A stretch of 12,935 nt of DNA. Origin: a bacterium (GTDB lineage Bacteria > Patescibacteriota > Minisyncoccia > UBA6257 > Colwellbacteraceae). This document shows positions 1 through 7,801 of this stretch, piece after piece; position 1 is the stretch's first letter, and each line of letters begins with the position of its first letter. The position numbers and the translations under genes were made by a program. The DNA lies in contig JAKCBB010000015.1 of the NCBI GenBank assembly GCA_021839365.1, positions 1 to 12,935 of the forward strand, written 5' to 3'. The notes beneath the pieces are model-generated. The model was given only the letters and a program-made list of their open reading frames with translations. It did not search any database and was not told the origin of the DNA.

Positions 1-196
1 TCGCCGCCGTTATCCACTTCTTCCCTTCTCCGGCTAAAGACTGGTTTCCTCCAGAGGCCGTGTAAAGAACTCCTCCGTAAATGATTATCGCTACCGCCAA
101 GCCGATCATTATGCCCATTGCCCAGGTTAAGACGTTGCTGAAATCAGTTATGCCGAAGACCGCGCTTATGGCTGTGATAATAGGATCTTGATTCAT
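1..196 (-). CDS. VirB2/TrbC-like pilin-type membrane protein, N-terminal part
   Basis: Partial gene running off the left edge; 65 codons are visible. It starts at the ATG whose first bases overlap the TGA of virB4 in an ATGA (193-196), so translation is probably coupled. The visible protein is a short soluble head (about residues 1-22), a hydrophobic segment (about 23-47, containing TWAMGIMIGLAVAIIIYGG), then SGGN and a basic stretch ending GKKWI. The hydrophobic segment followed by YGG-x-SGGN-x-GKKWI resembles the second half of small VirB2/TrbC-like proteins often found beside virB4 in CPR T4SS-like clusters. Such proteins form or anchor a pilus in known systems, but here that role is inferred. 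There is no evident cleavable signal peptide in the visible part and no Shine-Dalgarno at good spacing. It could instead be a generic small membrane component; the missing C-terminus limits the call. Confidence 0.6.
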   Translation of the reverse strand, partial: MNQDPIITAISAVFGITDFSNVLTWAMGIMIGLAVAIIIYGGVLYTASGGNQSLAGEGKKWITAA

Positions 197-2604
197 TGCT
201 GTTGGTTTTCTTCTCCAATACCGTTTTCCTCAACTTCTCGTTGCGGTTTGGTCGTTATTAAAGAATCCTCGCCTAAACTGGCGACAACTTGTATGGCCGC
301 TCTCTTCAGACCGGCTATAAACAATCCGGTTCCCACCTCCGCCTCCAAAAGATAATTTTTCTCAACATCGGTCAGGTTGAACGCCTTGCCGGTAATATCG
401 ATCGTCGCAGGGGCCTGTTTTAAAAGAACTTGAAGAGAAGAGTTGGTTATAATCGGCCTTCCGTAAGGCGAATTTAAAAAATCTTCCACGTCCTGAGTAA
501 TGGTTGTCAGTCCTAAATAATATTTTCTGGCCCTTTTCGCCAAACCGAAGAGAAATGAGGCGCTGTCCGGATATTTCATTAACCACCACGCCTCGTCTAT
601 TATCATTATTCTCTTTCTTAAGTCGGCGCGGATCGCGTTCCAAATAAAATTAAGGATTATATACATCGCTATCGGCCTTAGTTCATCCTCTAAATCGCGA
701 ACAGAGAAAACTATGAGTTTATTTTGTATATCCACGTTTGTCGGGACGTTCGTGAATCCGGAATAACTTCCCTTAACGAACCTTAATAGCCGCGTTGCCA
801 TCTCCTCTCCTCCTTTTAATCCTCTTAAAACGCCGACTAAATCTTCTAATAACGGCGGCTCGGCCTTGGTAAAATCTCTACCGGGCGTAATGTCGCGCAC
901 CGCGTATGTTTCTATAAGCGCCTGGTCGAGCAGGGCCTCCTCCTCGTCGGTTATTTTCCCAAGCATCAGCTTTAACAATCCTGTCAGGTTGACTATATGC
1001 GACCGCAGAACCTCTCCGGGATCCTCGTCTTCCGGAACTATGGGGATGTCGAAAGGATTTATGTGATTTTCCGAATTCAGGGAAATTCTTATATATGTTC
1101 CCCCAAGCGTTTCTGCGAGCGACTCATATTCATTTTCCGGATCTATGATAATGTAGTTTGTTCCGAGCATTAAAGAGCGGATTACTTCCAGTTTGGTTGC
1201 GTAGCTTTTTCCGGATCCGGATTTGGCAAAAACCACCATATTGGCGTTCTCAAGAGAGAACCGGTCGAAGATGATAAGAGTGTTATTGTTTCTGTTGATC
1301 CCGTATAATATTCCGTTATCCGAAGTGAGGTCTAGGGAAACGAATGGAAAGGAAGAGGACGCCGGTCCGGTATTTAGAGACGTGCTGATGTCTAAAGCGT
1401 CTATTCCCAAAGGCATGGTGCTTTGCCATCCTTTTATTTGCTCAAAATCCGCGCTCCTTACATCGATAAGTCTGCTTTCAAGAATGGCGTTTATTTGCGA
1501 TTCAAGCCTGTTCAGTTCGCTTGCCGAATCGGCATAGAGGGTGATGTAAACCCCGACCTTAAAAAGTTTCTCGGTCGCTTGCTGCAGCGAATCGCGCAGG
1601 GATTCCACGTCTTGATAAGCGGTCTCGATTGCGGGGTCTCTTACGAGTCCTTTCTCTTGGTTGGCTAATATCTGCGCCTCGAACTGCGCGGATTTCCTGC
1701 GCAGGTTTTTTAAGGCTATGTTTGTTTCTTCCGGATGAATGAATATGGAAATATCGATAAGCGCCGGAAAGTTTATTACTTCTGAAAACCAGCCAGTCGC
1801 GATAAACCTTGGATAATCAAGAATGAAAAGCGTCTTGGAAAACTTGCCGTCAGCCCTTATGTGCAGCGGGGCTATTTCTATCGATTGTGACGCGATTATA
1901 TTTTCTTCTCTATTAGTTTTTTTCTCCTCGCGTTGCGTCACTTCCTCGTTTCCTTTTTCCACGGTTGTCGGGTTATAAAAATTATAATAAAGCTCGCGGA
2001 GTTCGTTGTCCTCAAGCGCCACCGCTCGCAACCCTATCTGCCTTAAACCGCTGACTACCCTGTCGACGCGCTCCTCAAGTCGTTCCTGCTCTCTTTGAGG
2101 AGTATCTATTCCCGCCGATTCTTCCTGTGCCGCGTCGTTCTCTTGTCCTTTCTTTTTGCTTTTTGATTTTGATGACGGAAGCGATACGGAAAAAGTTTCA
2201 TAAGGGACGACCACGAAAAAGCTTTTTACCATTACTTCGTTCCCCTCAATGAGAGATTCTATAAAATCTATGTATGCGCCTATCTCCTGCGAAGCCGCTT
2301 CATCTTCCTCGTTTTTCATCCGCTCCTGCAGGCTGTCGATATACCCGTCGATGTTTAATTTTCTCGTGTGAACTATTATCTGCAAAGAGAAATCGAGCGA
2401 GTTCAATAGATTTTGATAGCCGGAGATTATGAGGTTTTGCTCTTCCTCGGATTTCAGATTAAAATTTAGCCCGTCAACCAGAACGACTCTTCTTAGGGCG
2501 CCGCTCTTTAAGACGACAACCCCGTCTTTAATTTTTTTAATTTCAACGAGTTGCTGGGTTGAAGGAACTTGTGTTTTTTTCTGCATTTTTTGTGTGGTCG
2601 GCAT
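193..2604 (-). CDS. virB4: VirB4/TraC-type T4SS ATPase
   Basis: 803-residue ATPase of the VirB4 family, expected at the cytoplasmic face of the inner membrane, where it energises pilus assembly or substrate transfer. Residues 15-140 form the N-terminal platform region. Two charged low-complexity inserts follow (about 143-182 and 214-236, rich in K, E and Q), then a second conserved N-terminal block (about 240-400). The C-terminal RecA-like domain carries Walker A (AKSGSGKS, 460-467), the IIDPENEY segment (486-493), Walker B with the family-typical IIDEAWWLM (668-676; D670, E671) and a TITQDVEDF motif (700-709). Length is normal for the family. The start lies 4 bp after the prgI stop and the stop overlaps the next ATG, so it sits in the middle of an operon. 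No Shine-Dalgarno is visible. The ATPase motifs are intact. Family assignment is firm; the transferred substrate is unknown. Confidence 0.94.
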   Translation of the reverse strand: MPTTQKMQKKTQVPSTQQLVEIKKIKDGVVVLKSGALRRVVLVDGLNFNLKSEEEQNLIISGYQNLLNSLDFSLQIIVHTRKLNIDGYIDSLQERMKNEEDEAASQEIGAYIDFIESLIEGNEVMVKSFFVVVPYETFSVSLPSSKSKSKKKGQENDAAQEESAGIDTPQREQERLEERVDRVVSGLRQIGLRAVALEDNELRELYYNFYNPTTVEKGNEEVTQREEKKTNREENIIASQSIEIAPLHIRADGKFSKTLFILDYPRFIATGWFSEVINFPALIDISIFIHPEETNIALKNLRRKSAQFEAQILANQEKGLVRDPAIETAYQDVESLRDSLQQATEKLFKVGVYITLYADSASELNRLESQINAILESRLIDVRSADFEQIKGWQSTMPLGIDALDISTSLNTGPASSSFPFVSLDLTSDNGILYGINRNNNTLIIFDRFSLENANMVVFAKSGSGKSYATKLEVIRSLMLGTNYIIIDPENEYESLAETLGGTYIRISLNSENHINPFDIPIVPEDEDPGEVLRSHIVNLTGLLKLMLGKITDEEEALLDQALIETYAVRDITPGRDFTKAEPPLLEDLVGVLRGLKGGEEMATRLLRFVKGSYSGFTNVPTNVDIQNKLIVFSVRDLEDELRPIAMYIILNFIWNAIRADLRKRIMIIDEAWWLMKYPDSASFLFGLAKRARKYYLGLTTITQDVEDFLNSPYGRPIITNSSLQVLLKQAPATIDITGKAFNLTDVEKNYLLEAEVGTGLFIAGLKRAAIQVVASLGEDSLITTKPQREVEENGIGEENQQQ

Positions 2605-2608
2605 ACGT

Positions 2609-3382
2609 TTATTTATAATCCACGCGCTTAGCCAGCTGGCTCTCGCCGGTGATCTTCCTTATAACTTCGTACTTTTCCTGTATTTCGTCCTGGTCTTTTA
2701 TTTCTCCCGCCAAGGGTTTCTCCCGGTGGGGTATTGCGTTTTTTGTGGTCTGAAGTTTGCTCCACAAATCTTTCAGACCAGTGCTTGCGGCTGCAACAGC
2801 CGGTTTGTGCGCGGGTTTTGGCGTGACCCGGATCGCAGGCGTTTCCGGCGCGGAAACAACGGGAATTTTTTCTTCAGTAACAGGCTTTTCTTGAATAATT
2901 GGTACCGCTTCGATCTCCGGTTCCTCGGCAGGAACCGCCTCTGCCGAGGGTAGTTTAACTTCCGTAGCAGTGGGGGCGGACTCGCTTCGCCGCAGCTCTT
3001 GAGCGGAGGCGGCCGGCTGTTCCTCCGGCTCCGGATGTGGAGGGGTAAAAACAGGCGCTTGCGGCCTTATAACCGGAGCCTGCGCAATAGAAACGACAAC
3101 TTCAAACTCTTCGCTATAAGTATATAAATGAGGTTCCCATAAATATATGAAAGCGTTCATCGCAAAAACAAGCATCGGCCGGCCGTTTATTTGAATGAAC
3201 GCCAGAGCTGTGGACGCTCCGCCGAGAACGACAACAACTACTACCCAGAGCCAGGTTTGCAGTATGAAGAAAGATAAGAAAACCAGCAGGGCGGCTATGG
3301 CAAGGTATATGAACTGGCGAAGAGTCAGCGGCCCAACTATCTTATCCTCGGTTTCTATAAACTGCGGAACCTGAAACTGCAT
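2609..3382 (-). CDS. prgI: PrgI-family T4SS membrane protein with long C-terminal tail
   Basis: 257 residues from the ATG at 3382. The upstream in-frame ATG at 3472 would add 30 residues with no family resemblance. The chosen start gives MQFQVPQFIETEDKIVGPLT, the typical PrgI N-terminus. Two membrane segments follow (about 25-42 and 46-62), then a conserved soluble stretch (to about 100, with NGRPM and AFIYLWEP). The protein continues with a P/E/A-rich linker (about 105-198) and a charged C-terminal segment (about 200-257) ending RVDYK. PrgI proteins of Gram-positive-type conjugation systems are about half this length, so the linker and tail are an extension. PrgI is a small inner-membrane partner of VirB4/TraE-type ATPases in those systems and may correspond to VirB3, though that equivalence is inferred. 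virB4 follows after 4 bp. There is no clear ribosome binding site. Confidence 0.9.
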   Translation of the reverse strand: MQFQVPQFIETEDKIVGPLTLRQFIYLAIAALLVFLSFFILQTWLWVVVVVVLGGASTALAFIQINGRPMLVFAMNAFIYLWEPHLYTYSEEFEVVVSIAQAPVIRPQAPVFTPPHPEPEEQPAASAQELRRSESAPTATEVKLPSAEAVPAEEPEIEAVPIIQEKPVTEEKIPVVSAPETPAIRVTPKPAHKPAVAAASTGLKDLWSKLQTTKNAIPHREKPLAGEIKDQDEIQEKYEVIRKITGESQLAKRVDYK

Positions 3383-3599
3383 TATAAGTAAATAATAACG
3401 GAAAATATCGGAACTTGGAACTCGGAGCCCGGACTCTTGGTTCTGGAATGCGTACTCCGGACCCCCCCACAATCATTACTTGTCGTTCTGAGGGTATTGC
3501 TGAAAAGTTCCGGTTTTAAATCGAAACTCGGAATCCAGAAAAACAGAAGTTCAGATCAAAAGCAAAAAAGTTACCTGCGCAGATAACCTTGATATTGGT
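3383..3599. other. 217-bp spacer upstream of prgI
   Basis: I see no gene here. Reading on the minus strand, it begins with a probable terminator for the preceding gene, so a promoter for prgI-virB4 should lie between about 3390 and 3560, but no convincing -35/-10 pair was found. The middle (about 3409-3540) is built of short similar words: AACTCGGA occurs at 3419-3426 and 3525-3532, with several related GGAA/TTCC and CCGGA words between. A run of seven C lies near 3462-3468. It may be decayed repetitive spacer. Confidence 0.5.
3564..3588 (-). terminator. Probable intrinsic terminator after the 3600-4421 gene
   Basis: On the minus strand the sequence GTTATCTGCGCAGGTAAC can fold into a seven-pair stem (one G-U pair) with a GCGC loop. 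Six T follow directly, then GCTTTT. It begins 12 bp after the stop codon of the linker-rich gene. Stem, loop and T-tract fit a Rho-independent terminator. The stem is short and not very GC-rich, so termination may be partial. Confidence 0.6.
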
Positions 3600-4421
3600 T
3601 TATCCAATAGGCAGGTCTTTTAGGTTAATCGTATTCTCTCCGCCTGTAACCCGCTCGTTGTCCGAAGAGCTCTTTTTTAAATTAAGCACATTCTGCGGAT
3701 GAATTGGAGGCAGCTCTTTTTCTTCCTCTGGTTTGGAAACCGGCGTCCTGAACTGCGAATAATTCACGACGCGCGTTTCATGAGGTGTCTCGAAATGCCG
3801 TTCGTCGCCGGAACCGGAAAATCTCGGTGAAAATAATTGCGCGCGCTCATCTGCTTTTTGTGGAGTCTGCTGGTTTGGCTGCTCTGGTTGAACTTCGACC
3901 GGTATAGACTGTTCGGCAGTGATAGGCCCTTGAGCCTGTTTCTCGGGAGCTGGCAATCCCTGGATCTGCTGAGACTTTACGGGCGCGACTGTTTCCGGAA
4001 GGATATTGTGCATGATAAACGGTTCAGGTTCGGAGGCGCGCTCCTGGTGGGTAAAAGAAGTTTTCTCCTCTGCAGGAGGACGTTGGGTTTGGGCATCGGG
4101 CCGGTAGCTTGTCTCCGGCGACATGATGCCGAATGCGATTAAATCGTTTTTAATAGGATTCAATAATTTTTCATTAATATCCTGAACTGCCAGCCGTGTT
4201 TTTTCTTCGCCGACCAGCGGAGCGAGCTTATCTTTAATCTCGATCCAAAACTTGTCTAATGTTATCTCTTTGGTTTCCAAATCGGCTAGGGCTTGAGGTA
4301 TGATCAGCTGGTCATCTTCGTTTAAATCTAAATAATTATGAATTAGTTCGATGATATCAGAAAATTCATCTGAACCAAACCACTCGCGTATAGGATGCGG
4401 AACACTCGAAATATTATTCAT
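3600..4421 (-). CDS. Unrecognised T4SS-cluster protein: helical head, low-complexity linker, short tail
   Basis: 273 residues; I do not recognise a named family. Residues 1-100 look like a compact, mostly helical domain rich in acidic and aliphatic residues (it includes REWFGSDEF and TLDKFWIEIKDKL). Residues about 103-240 are a P/Q/E-rich, probably disordered linker. The last 30 residues contain a repeated-looking pattern (NVLNLKK ... NTINLKDLPIG) that may be a docking tail. There is no signal peptide or membrane segment, so a cytoplasmic location is likely. It lies 15 bp downstream of the VirB6-like gene and is followed by a probable terminator and then prgI. The context suggests a cytoplasmic accessory or adaptor of the secretion platform; that is inference. 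The shared architecture with the PrgI tail (ordered part, P/E-rich linker, conserved-looking end) is notable. Confidence 0.8.
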   Translation of the reverse strand: MNNISSVPHPIREWFGSDEFSDIIELIHNYLDLNEDDQLIIPQALADLETKEITLDKFWIEIKDKLAPLVGEEKTRLAVQDINEKLLNPIKNDLIAFGIMSPETSYRPDAQTQRPPAEEKTSFTHQERASEPEPFIMHNILPETVAPVKSQQIQGLPAPEKQAQGPITAEQSIPVEVQPEQPNQQTPQKADERAQLFSPRFSGSGDERHFETPHETRVVNYSQFRTPVSKPEEEKELPPIHPQNVLNLKKSSSDNERVTGGENTINLKDLPIG

Positions 4422-4436
4422 TTTAACAATTCATAT

Positions 4437-6917
4437 TTATGGATATGGATAAGAACGCCAGATATTTATTAAGTCCGGGTTTCTTCTTTTTCCCTTTCCT
4501 CCTTTTTCTATGTAATCTATTAAATCTTTTGTTCCGTTTTGCATATCGGCCAACTTGGGATTTCCGGCGTATGCTGTATCCAAATCTCCCCCTGTAGCGA
4601 GTCTGGTCTGCATGGCTCTGATAGCTTTGACAAAATTCTCCTGTTCTTCCGGAGTCCCCGCCAATATTTTTTGAGCAACCTGTTGGGGGGTTAAGCTTAT
4701 CAAAACAGCCTCGTGTTCCATGAGCCTTGTTTTATTGGGGGACTTCAGGTCATCGGGGGATATCGGTATCGAGGCCTCCTTAACTTTGTCAGACGACATC
4801 TTGCTGGCGGTCTTCTTGATTTCCTTTAAGTAATCTCCTATTTGAGCGGGGCTGGCGTCTACATTGGCAAGCGCGGCGGACAATCCTGGCCTTGCAGACA
4901 GAATATCTTTTTGCGCCCCCACGCTGGCGGCGCTCTTTAATAGAGGAACAATTTGCTTGTCGTTTAGCTTGTTAAGCTGTTTTTTATCAATTAAGTAGCT
5001 TAGCAGGGCAGCCGACTCCAAAGGGCTGCGGGCAAGGTTTCCTAATGTGGCGGTCCGCTTGGCCATTGCGACCACGTCGATGGGAAGCCTTGTGTCAAGC
5101 TGCTTCTTGCGGTTTTCAATCGACTTGGCGACGTTAAATTCATTAGTTTGCGGAATCTTGCCAAGTCCGCCTTGTCCGAGAACCTGCCTGTATTGCGGCG
5201 GCAAGGCTACGCCGCTCAAGGTTTTACTAGCCGTCCCAAAGAATCTGGCTTTGGCATATTGAGTCTGCGATCCTAGCCATGTTTTGCTTTCTTGGCCGGC
5301 CTTTTGCGCCGCTTCGCTTCTCAGTTTGGACCTTGCGGCCAGCGATCCGGAAACGTTGGTCAGCATCTGGGCCGACCGGCCGATAATGGTTCCGGTAGCG
5401 GCCATGGCTATCGCCCCGGCCGCTCCGCTCATTTTTATCGCCCCGTATAATCCTATCAGGTTAACAATTATTATCGCGGCAAGTTGGATTACTAGCGCGG
5501 AGACGGCAACGCTTTCACTGCCGCCCTGAGCAAAGTTAAGGTTTTGCGTTCCTGAGAACGATGTAAGGGCATCTGACAATAAGTGGCTTATATATAGAAG
5601 AAACAGAATCATTGGGCCTATTACCACCCAGTTTATAAACTGCGACCACCAGCCGGAGAAAGCGTCGCCCCCCTTTATTCCAGGTATGGATATCTTAAAA
5701 CTCGGGAAGATAAGTCCTAACCACGAAACAGGCATTATAGCAACAAGAAACACCAGGAACGCGAACCTTACGAGAAATACAACCGCGATGGCAATCAGGG
5801 TAGCCGACCATACGAGGGAAATTATTGCTCCTATGGTTACCGAGACCAGCGGCCGAGAAAGAGTAACAAAAACGGTGTTTAATACCTTTTCGATAAGATT
5901 TATATTCCCGCTTTGCTTAACGTTTTGTATGACGGTGCTAAGCAAAGAATTTACGCCGCAGGTTATCGAAGCAACGTTATATCTGGAAACAAGCGCTACC
6001 TCGTTTCCGAAGTTAGTGGGAATGTTGTGGCTGCCCGGAGTATATTTCTCTCCGGTAGCCGCGGCAGCAAACACATAGGTTACGGTATTGCCGGCGTCTA
6101 TAACTACCCCGGCAAAAAAGAAACCGAAATTTATTAAAAGAGCGGCGGCTATGACTTTGGTTAGGTTTTTGGTTCCGCCATACTTGTTATTGCGGAACAT
6201 TGTCCCGAAAGCGATGATTATAATCGCTATTACAAAGCCTACATTTACCAAATCTAATAAAACCCCATAGATGATTTTTACCGTTGGTATATCGAGGACG
6301 ACCGTGTTCAAATAGAGAGCAAAATTTAAAATAGGCCCTATTATCCACATGATAACCGTGGCAAACAGACCCCAGATGACCGCGCGTGTAAAATGCCGGG
6401 TGAATAAATCGGTTATCTGCGACAGTCCTTCTCCTACTCCAAACTTACTGGCGACTCCGCTAAGCGCGTCGAGTCCGACATATTCGGCAAACCCTCCTCC
6501 GACAAGACCCGTATACGTAGCCCAGCTATAGAGCTGGCTTTTAGAACACGCTGAATCCAGGCTATCGGAAGGAGCCTGTGCCGATGTCGTGGCAGAGAGT
6601 TCGCACGTTCCGGTAGCTATCCCGTTGTTTGCTAAATCGTTTGAATTAATATTGGCGCATACATATCCGGAGTTACATGTACCTTGGCTTCCCGCGGCGT
6701 TAGTCGTGCATACGGGACCGTTCTGGCCGCCGCTGGACTTCGTGGCTGTGGAATTTGCGGAATCTTGGGGTACGAGGTTGGGTACCGGCGCAGCCGCTCC
6801 GGCCTCCAGCTGCGCCAAACTTGGTTTAGAAGAAGCCGGGCTGGCGGCAAATACTCTTCCCATAGAAAGAGTTAGGGTTATAACCAGAAGAAAGACCGCC
6901 GAGACCTTCTTTAGCAT
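4437..6917 (-). CDS. VirB6/TrbL-like polytopic T4SS membrane protein
   Basis: 826 residues. A clear signal peptide lies at 1-24 (basic MLKK, hydrophobic core, cleavage likely after VFA). A P/S/T-rich exported segment follows, then a Cys cluster (C70, C81, C87, C105, C124) with a GxCxSGYxC pattern that suggests disulphides. The membrane part has about eight or nine hydrophobic segments, roughly at 178-202, 213-240, 254-286, 356-382, 384-404, 429-447, 470-492 and 497-513. Residues about 520-826 are a large soluble, Lys/Ala/Gln-rich region, probably cytoplasmic. Many membrane spans next to virB4 and prgI make it the likely VirB6/TrbL-type translocation-channel component; sequence-level assignment is less certain than for VirB4. 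It starts 22 bp after the rsmA stop with a weak GGAA before the ATG. A TATTAT at 6925-6930 could be a -10 element, without a good -35. Confidence 0.8.
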   Translation of the reverse strand: MLKKVSAVFLLVITLTLSMGRVFAASPASSKPSLAQLEAGAAAPVPNLVPQDSANSTATKSSGGQNGPVCTTNAAGSQGTCNSGYVCANINSNDLANNGIATGTCELSATTSAQAPSDSLDSACSKSQLYSWATYTGLVGGGFAEYVGLDALSGVASKFGVGEGLSQITDLFTRHFTRAVIWGLFATVIMWIIGPILNFALYLNTVVLDIPTVKIIYGVLLDLVNVGFVIAIIIIAFGTMFRNNKYGGTKNLTKVIAAALLINFGFFFAGVVIDAGNTVTYVFAAAATGEKYTPGSHNIPTNFGNEVALVSRYNVASITCGVNSLLSTVIQNVKQSGNINLIEKVLNTVFVTLSRPLVSVTIGAIISLVWSATLIAIAVVFLVRFAFLVFLVAIMPVSWLGLIFPSFKISIPGIKGGDAFSGWWSQFINWVVIGPMILFLLYISHLLSDALTSFSGTQNLNFAQGGSESVAVSALVIQLAAIIIVNLIGLYGAIKMSGAAGAIAMAATGTIIGRSAQMLTNVSGSLAARSKLRSEAAQKAGQESKTWLGSQTQYAKARFFGTASKTLSGVALPPQYRQVLGQGGLGKIPQTNEFNVAKSIENRKKQLDTRLPIDVVAMAKRTATLGNLARSPLESAALLSYLIDKKQLNKLNDKQIVPLLKSAASVGAQKDILSARPGLSAALANVDASPAQIGDYLKEIKKTASKMSSDKVKEASIPISPDDLKSPNKTRLMEHEAVLISLTPQQVAQKILAGTPEEQENFVKAIRAMQTRLATGGDLDTAYAGNPKLADMQNGTKDLIDYIEKGGKGKRRNPDLINIWRSYPYP

Positions 6918-6939
6918 TTCCTAAATAATATCACGTTAT

Positions 6940-7722
6940 TTAATGAAACACACTGGCTAATTCTTTAATTTTATCTACGTCAAGCGTCTGCGGGCGGGAG
7001 ACGGAATCTATCTTGAGAATAGCGAGCTTTTCTTGTGCGCGCTTCTTTTCCTCAATCGGCAGTCCTTCCGATAAATTGTTCAAAATTGTTTTGCGAGGCT
7101 GCTTAAAGAGCTTTTTTATAAACGGATAATATTTTTCGGCGGCGATTTTCTCCGCGTTTTCTGTCGTTGCAAGAAGCAATAAGGCGGAATCGACTTTTGG
7201 CGCGGGTTTGAATTTTTTAGCGCTTATTTTTTCGAGAATTTCCGGTTCTGCCCAGAACTGGACGCTTGCGGCAAGCAAGTTCATCTCCGGCGGACGGGCC
7301 GTTATTCGTTCCGCAACCTCCCTTTGGATAACAAGCGCGGTCAATGACGGTTTCCGCTCCAATCCGGAAATAATCCTTAAAAGATAGCCGGTTATGTAAT
7401 AGGGTATATTGCCCGCTATCTTATATCCGACGCCGGGCAGTTTTTCCTCGCTTATCGCCTCGGGGAGAAGTTTTAGGGCGTCACCGTGAATAATCCGCAG
7501 ATTGTCGTTACGAAGCTTTTTAGACAGCTCTGCCGCCAACTTCCCGTCTTTTTCTATTATGATAAGCCGCCTCGGTTTTTTCTTTAGAATATGTTTGGTC
7601 AGCTCTCCATGACCCGGTCCGATTTCAATCACAACATCCTCCGCGCCGATACTTAACGAGTCGGCTATTTTTCTTAGAACCGAATCGTCTTTTAAAAAAT
7701 GTTGTCCTAGTTTTTGCGACAT
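6940..7722 (-). CDS. rsmA: 16S rRNA (adenine1518-N6/adenine1519-N6)-dimethyltransferase
   Basis: 260 residues, normal length for RsmA/KsgA, which dimethylates two adjacent adenines in the 3'-terminal helix of 16S rRNA using S-adenosylmethionine late in 30S assembly. The start is the classic SQKLGQHFL beginning at residues 2-10. SAM-binding motif I is VIEIGPGHGELT (31-42), the acidic end of the second strand is IIIEKDG (54-60), and GDA (80-82) follows. The catalytic motif is NIPYYITG (105-112). VIQREVAERI (131-140) and FKPAPKVDSA (171-180) are also family signatures. The C-terminal small helical domain is present. All key motifs are intact. The upstream 79-bp spacer contains a strong hairpin, and the downstream VirB6-like gene begins after 22 bp, so the housekeeping gene may co-transcribe with the secretion operon. 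Confidence 0.96.
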   Translation of the reverse strand: MSQKLGQHFLKDDSVLRKIADSLSIGAEDVVIEIGPGHGELTKHILKKKPRRLIIIEKDGKLAAELSKKLRNDNLRIIHGDALKLLPEAISEEKLPGVGYKIAGNIPYYITGYLLRIISGLERKPSLTALVIQREVAERITARPPEMNLLAASVQFWAEPEILEKISAKKFKPAPKVDSALLLLATTENAEKIAAEKYYPFIKKLFKQPRKTILNNLSEGLPIEEKKRAQEKLAILKIDSVSRPQTLDVDKIKELASVFH

Positions 7723-7745
7723 TTAATTTCTTAAACCGCAAGCCG

Positions 7746-7786
7746 CGCGACATGGGCCGCATGACGCACCACGACCATGTTTCGCG
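7746..7786. other. Hairpin-forming inverted repeat in the rsmA leader
   Basis: The arms CGCGACATGG (7746-7755) and CCATGTTTCGCG (7775-7786) can pair as ten base pairs with a two-base bulge around a 19-base loop. It lies 24 bp upstream of the rsmA start and 15 bp after the stop of the helicase gene. No T-tract follows on either strand, so it does not look like a standard intrinsic terminator. It could be an RNA-processing or leader structure; function is unknown. Confidence 0.5.
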
Positions 7787-7801
7787 TTCCGTGTCCGCGA
7801 T

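Noticed and set aside
3383..3472. N-terminal extension of prgI from the ATG at 3472
   Set aside because: The added 30 residues look like translated spacer repeat, and the PrgI family begins at the internal MQFQVPQFIE.
6341..6349. Perfect DnaA-box sequence TTATCCACA
   Set aside because: A single copy inside the VirB6-like coding region, encoding conserved-looking membrane residues; no cluster or AT-rich unwinding element nearby. A near-match at 10-18 is likewise inside a gene.
6589..6924. Plus-strand open frame of 111 codons opposite the VirB6-like N-terminus
   Set aside because: It is a shadow of a strongly supported gene (signal peptide and membrane protein). The same applies to the other long antisense frames inside virB4, prgI, rsmA, the helicase, comM and yraN.
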